A stretch of 64,000 nt of DNA from Callorhinus ursinus (Eukaryota; Chordata; Mammalia; Carnivora; Otariidae), in NCBI RefSeq assembly GCF_003265705.1, contig NW_020312935.1, forward strand, positions 1,300,373 through 1,364,372. The letters run 5' to 3'. Made by a program: the position numbers and the translations under genes. Under the pieces are notes generated by a model. The model saw only the letters and a program-made list of their open reading frames with translations. It was not told the DNA's origin and made no database searches. The number at the start of each line of letters is the position of its first letter. The stretch's first letter is position 1. Positions 62,045-64,000 of the stretch are shown piece after piece.

Positions 62045-62169
62045 CTGTGTCATAATGCACGATAAGTCTTTCACTGTGGCTGCCTACAGTCTGTGGCTCA
62101 AACTCCACCTCCAGCTGCATGGACTCTCCCATGTTAAGTGTTCCGGCAGGTGGCTCCACAGAGAAAGGC
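62045..62169 (-). CDS. HYDIN: HYDIN coding exon A (most upstream in window)
   Basis: Internal exon of 125 bases, entering with the last base of a codon and leaving after the first base of the next. It encodes PFSVEPPAGTLNMGESMQLE, then EVEFEP and ends in VHYDTG. This is the second half of an ASH (ASPM, SPD-2, Hydin) beta-sandwich domain, with the typical pattern of a PxxG turn followed by a VEFEP strand. Donor is CACAG|GTATGC. Acceptor is CTGCAG|GC behind a poor pyrimidine tract. HYDIN is a very large protein (about 5,100 residues in human) of the C2b projection of the central pair in motile cilia; its loss causes hydrocephalus in mouse and primary ciliary dyskinesia in people. The gene name rests on recognising continuous similarity across all six exons; I could not run an alignment. 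Confidence 0.93.
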
Positions 62170-64000
62170 CTGCAGCACATGGTGAGACACACTATCAGAG
62201 CACATTCCTGACTGGTGTGAGGAGACATGGGGGTTCTTGGGCTGCAGCAAAGCTCAGAACCGACACCACAATTTGGTGATTCAGAAGTAAAGTACACTTT
62301 CCCCCCTGATGTGAAAGAACTTCGGTTTTAAGGTTAAAATAGCAGGACGAGATCTGCAAGTGTAAGCAAAACTTAAAATGATAAGGTAACGTTGTTTGTG
62401 CCCTTGCCGTTCAGCCATTCTTTTAACATTCACGGAGCTATTCCAGTGGTCGGCCTTAAAACATGTATGCAAATACTGTAATTTGCAAAAGATAAATGCC
62501 TTCTGAGGAGTAAAAATCAAGTTTTGTGACAGTTCAATGAAGAGAAGGTTTTGTAATGGAAAACTGTATCAGAGTCCCAAAAGATCACACAATCACATGA
62601 GGGTAACTTGAGGGCAGCTTAACAAAGGGTCTACTTAACAGGGGGGAAAGGGGGACTACAAATGATACAATCCCCCAGGGTTATAAACAGTAAAGCCATT
62701 ATGACCTCTAGGCCCAAAGAGCCAAGGAGAAGAAGGAGTGGTTTTGAAACTTGCAGGAGTCCTACTAGAATGCTGCTACATGAGGAGCAAGGAGCTTTAG
62801 TCAAGAGAGACAGTCAGCCCAGATGGCCTCACAGGGAAGAAACTATGGGGGAGAGTACCCTAACTTCACATCCTCCTGTCTGATCACCTGCTGGGACTCC
62901 CACTGGCTGAACCTAACCAGAAGTCAAAGGCACAGGAGCCTGTTGACCTTTGTCATACAGGTCAGCATCCCGGGTGACAGCAAGCTGGAAACCAGGGGAG
63001 AGCATTTAGAAAGGCAAACTGGGGACAAGTTCTGTGCCTTGAAAATAGAATTTGGGCACATAGACATGATGGGGTGATAGGGTGGATTTGAGAACAGGAA
63101 ATCGTTTCATTTAATTTCCCTAGAAGGAAGTGGCAAGAGAGAAGCTGGATCTGATCATGAGGTACCTTAAATAGCTTACAGAGTTCTTCCTTCTAAATAG
63201 AAAACCCAGCCCATTTAATTATTTTCATGGTCCATTTCACTTCTCTAAATTGCTATTTTTCCAAAGTAATGCATTGTACAATGTATCTGGCAGGCTAAGT
63301 TTTTTCTGATTATTTACTTCTATCACAATTGTTTTTTAGTTTCATCCCTGAAATCTTCCCTGAGATAATGAACTTAATGTCTGAAAGCCTAAGCTTCCTT
63401 CTGTGAGGGTACCGAGCTATGGCAAGGGTAGCACAGGGTGGTACCCGAGATCTTCACTGCAATGCTTCCCACCACGGAAAACTTTCTCTGGGGCTATCTG
63501 GATCTTCCTCTACTTTCACTTCTTTATCTTCCCATTCCTTTGTGCTTTTCCCACACCTATAGCACCAATCCTCCAGTGAACCCCAGGCATTGCTGTAGAG
63601 GTTCTATGGGGTAGTGGTCACTAGTCTGAAGCCAACTGAAAAAGCTCAAAACTCAGCTCTGCCATGACCCTGGGGCGAGTCACTGAACCTTCAATCTCCC
63701 GGTCTGTAAGATGAGGGTAAAGACAGCACCTACTCTACAGGGTGGGAGGGAGGACTAAAGGAACCGATACAGGTAAATTGCTTAGAATAAAGCCTGGCAC
63801 GTAGGAAGTGCTAAACTAATGTTTATTATTATTTCTGTTATCTCCGCCACTGGCAGCCTCTAGATGGATGATGAGCCTGAGGATGATCTTGGGTGTTTAG
63901 ATGAGTTCCAAGTTTTTATTATTCTCCTCCCAATCTTTCACACTGCTCTACGGATACTGTAAAAAGAACATCTACAGGTCATAACACATCCATCTCTAGT
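62170..64000 (-). other. HYDIN: HYDIN intron upstream of exon A (partial)
   Basis: Intron sequence running off the high edge. Apart from a MIR relic (63605-63835) I see no repeat. I searched the minus strand for another HYDIN exon ending in phase 2 and found none I could support. Confidence 0.75.
63605..63835 (+). repeat. MIR SINE relic
   Basis: AAACTCAGCTCTGCCATGAC, CCGGTCTGTAAGATGAGGGT and a TAGGAAGTGCTAAACTAATG end. Confidence 0.75.

Noticed and set aside
61947..62297. 116-codon open frame treated as one gene
   Set aside because: Only 62045-62169 is exon; the rest is open intron sequence on either side of clear splice sites.
63420..63500. Candidate upstream HYDIN exon on the minus strand
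   Set aside because: The translated stretch does not resemble an ASH domain, and no acceptor and donor pair with the required phase was convincing.
1..64000. Search for operons, toxin-antitoxin, phage or other novel multi-gene systems
   Set aside because: Spliced exons, SINE, L1 and MIR content show vertebrate DNA; no compact gene cluster is present on either strand.

Overview
The window is mammalian nuclear DNA, not prokaryotic or viral. It lies almost wholly inside introns of one large gene on the minus strand. Six short exons, together 954 coding bases (318 codons), read in order from about 62.2 kb down to 2.4 kb. They join in consistent splice phase and match a continuous N-terminal stretch of HYDIN, the giant ASH-domain protein of the motile-cilium central pair. 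Exons (minus strand): A 62045-62169, B 43972-44173, C 37729-37912, D 24044-24143, E 7491-7609, F 2426-2649. All have AG acceptors and GT donors. The introns between them are about 17.9, 6.1, 13.6, 16.4 and 4.8 kb. The gene continues beyond both window edges.

The host is a carnivore. About 26 copies of the tRNA-derived carnivore SINE (SINEC / CAN-SINE, head GGGCGCCTGGGTGGCTCAG, A-rich AAATAAATAAA tail) are scattered on both strands, many with clear target-site duplications. None has the dog-type SINEC_Cf head, so a non-canid caniform (bear, pinniped or mustelid) is the best guess. Other repeats are carnivore L1 3' ends, older L1 fragments (one keeping the reverse-transcriptase FADD motif), two LTRs that look like class I endogenous retrovirus LTRs, several older LTR-like repeats, MIR and L2 relics, a U2 snRNA pseudogene fragment and several microsatellites.

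Layout: 0-7.6 kb holds exons F and E. 7.6-24 kb is a repeat-dense intron with nested L1, SINE and LTR-like pieces. At 24.0-24.1 kb exon D sits between a SINE and a TG repeat. 24-37.7 kb is an intron with a tandem SINE pair, an L1 3' end and a SINE-free stretch from about 30 to 36.6 kb. 37.7-44.2 kb holds exons C and B in comparatively repeat-poor DNA. 44-62 kb is a large intron built mainly from old L1 pieces, SINEs and two LTRs. 62.0-62.2 kb is exon A. 62.2-64 kb is upstream intron with one MIR.

I found no evidence of a novel multi-gene system. The more interesting signals are a tandem GTTTGT donor at exon B whose second site would create an immediate stop, the tight repeat flanks of exon D, four very short L1 3' ends with similar breakpoints, and a SINE dimer inside a single target-site duplication.
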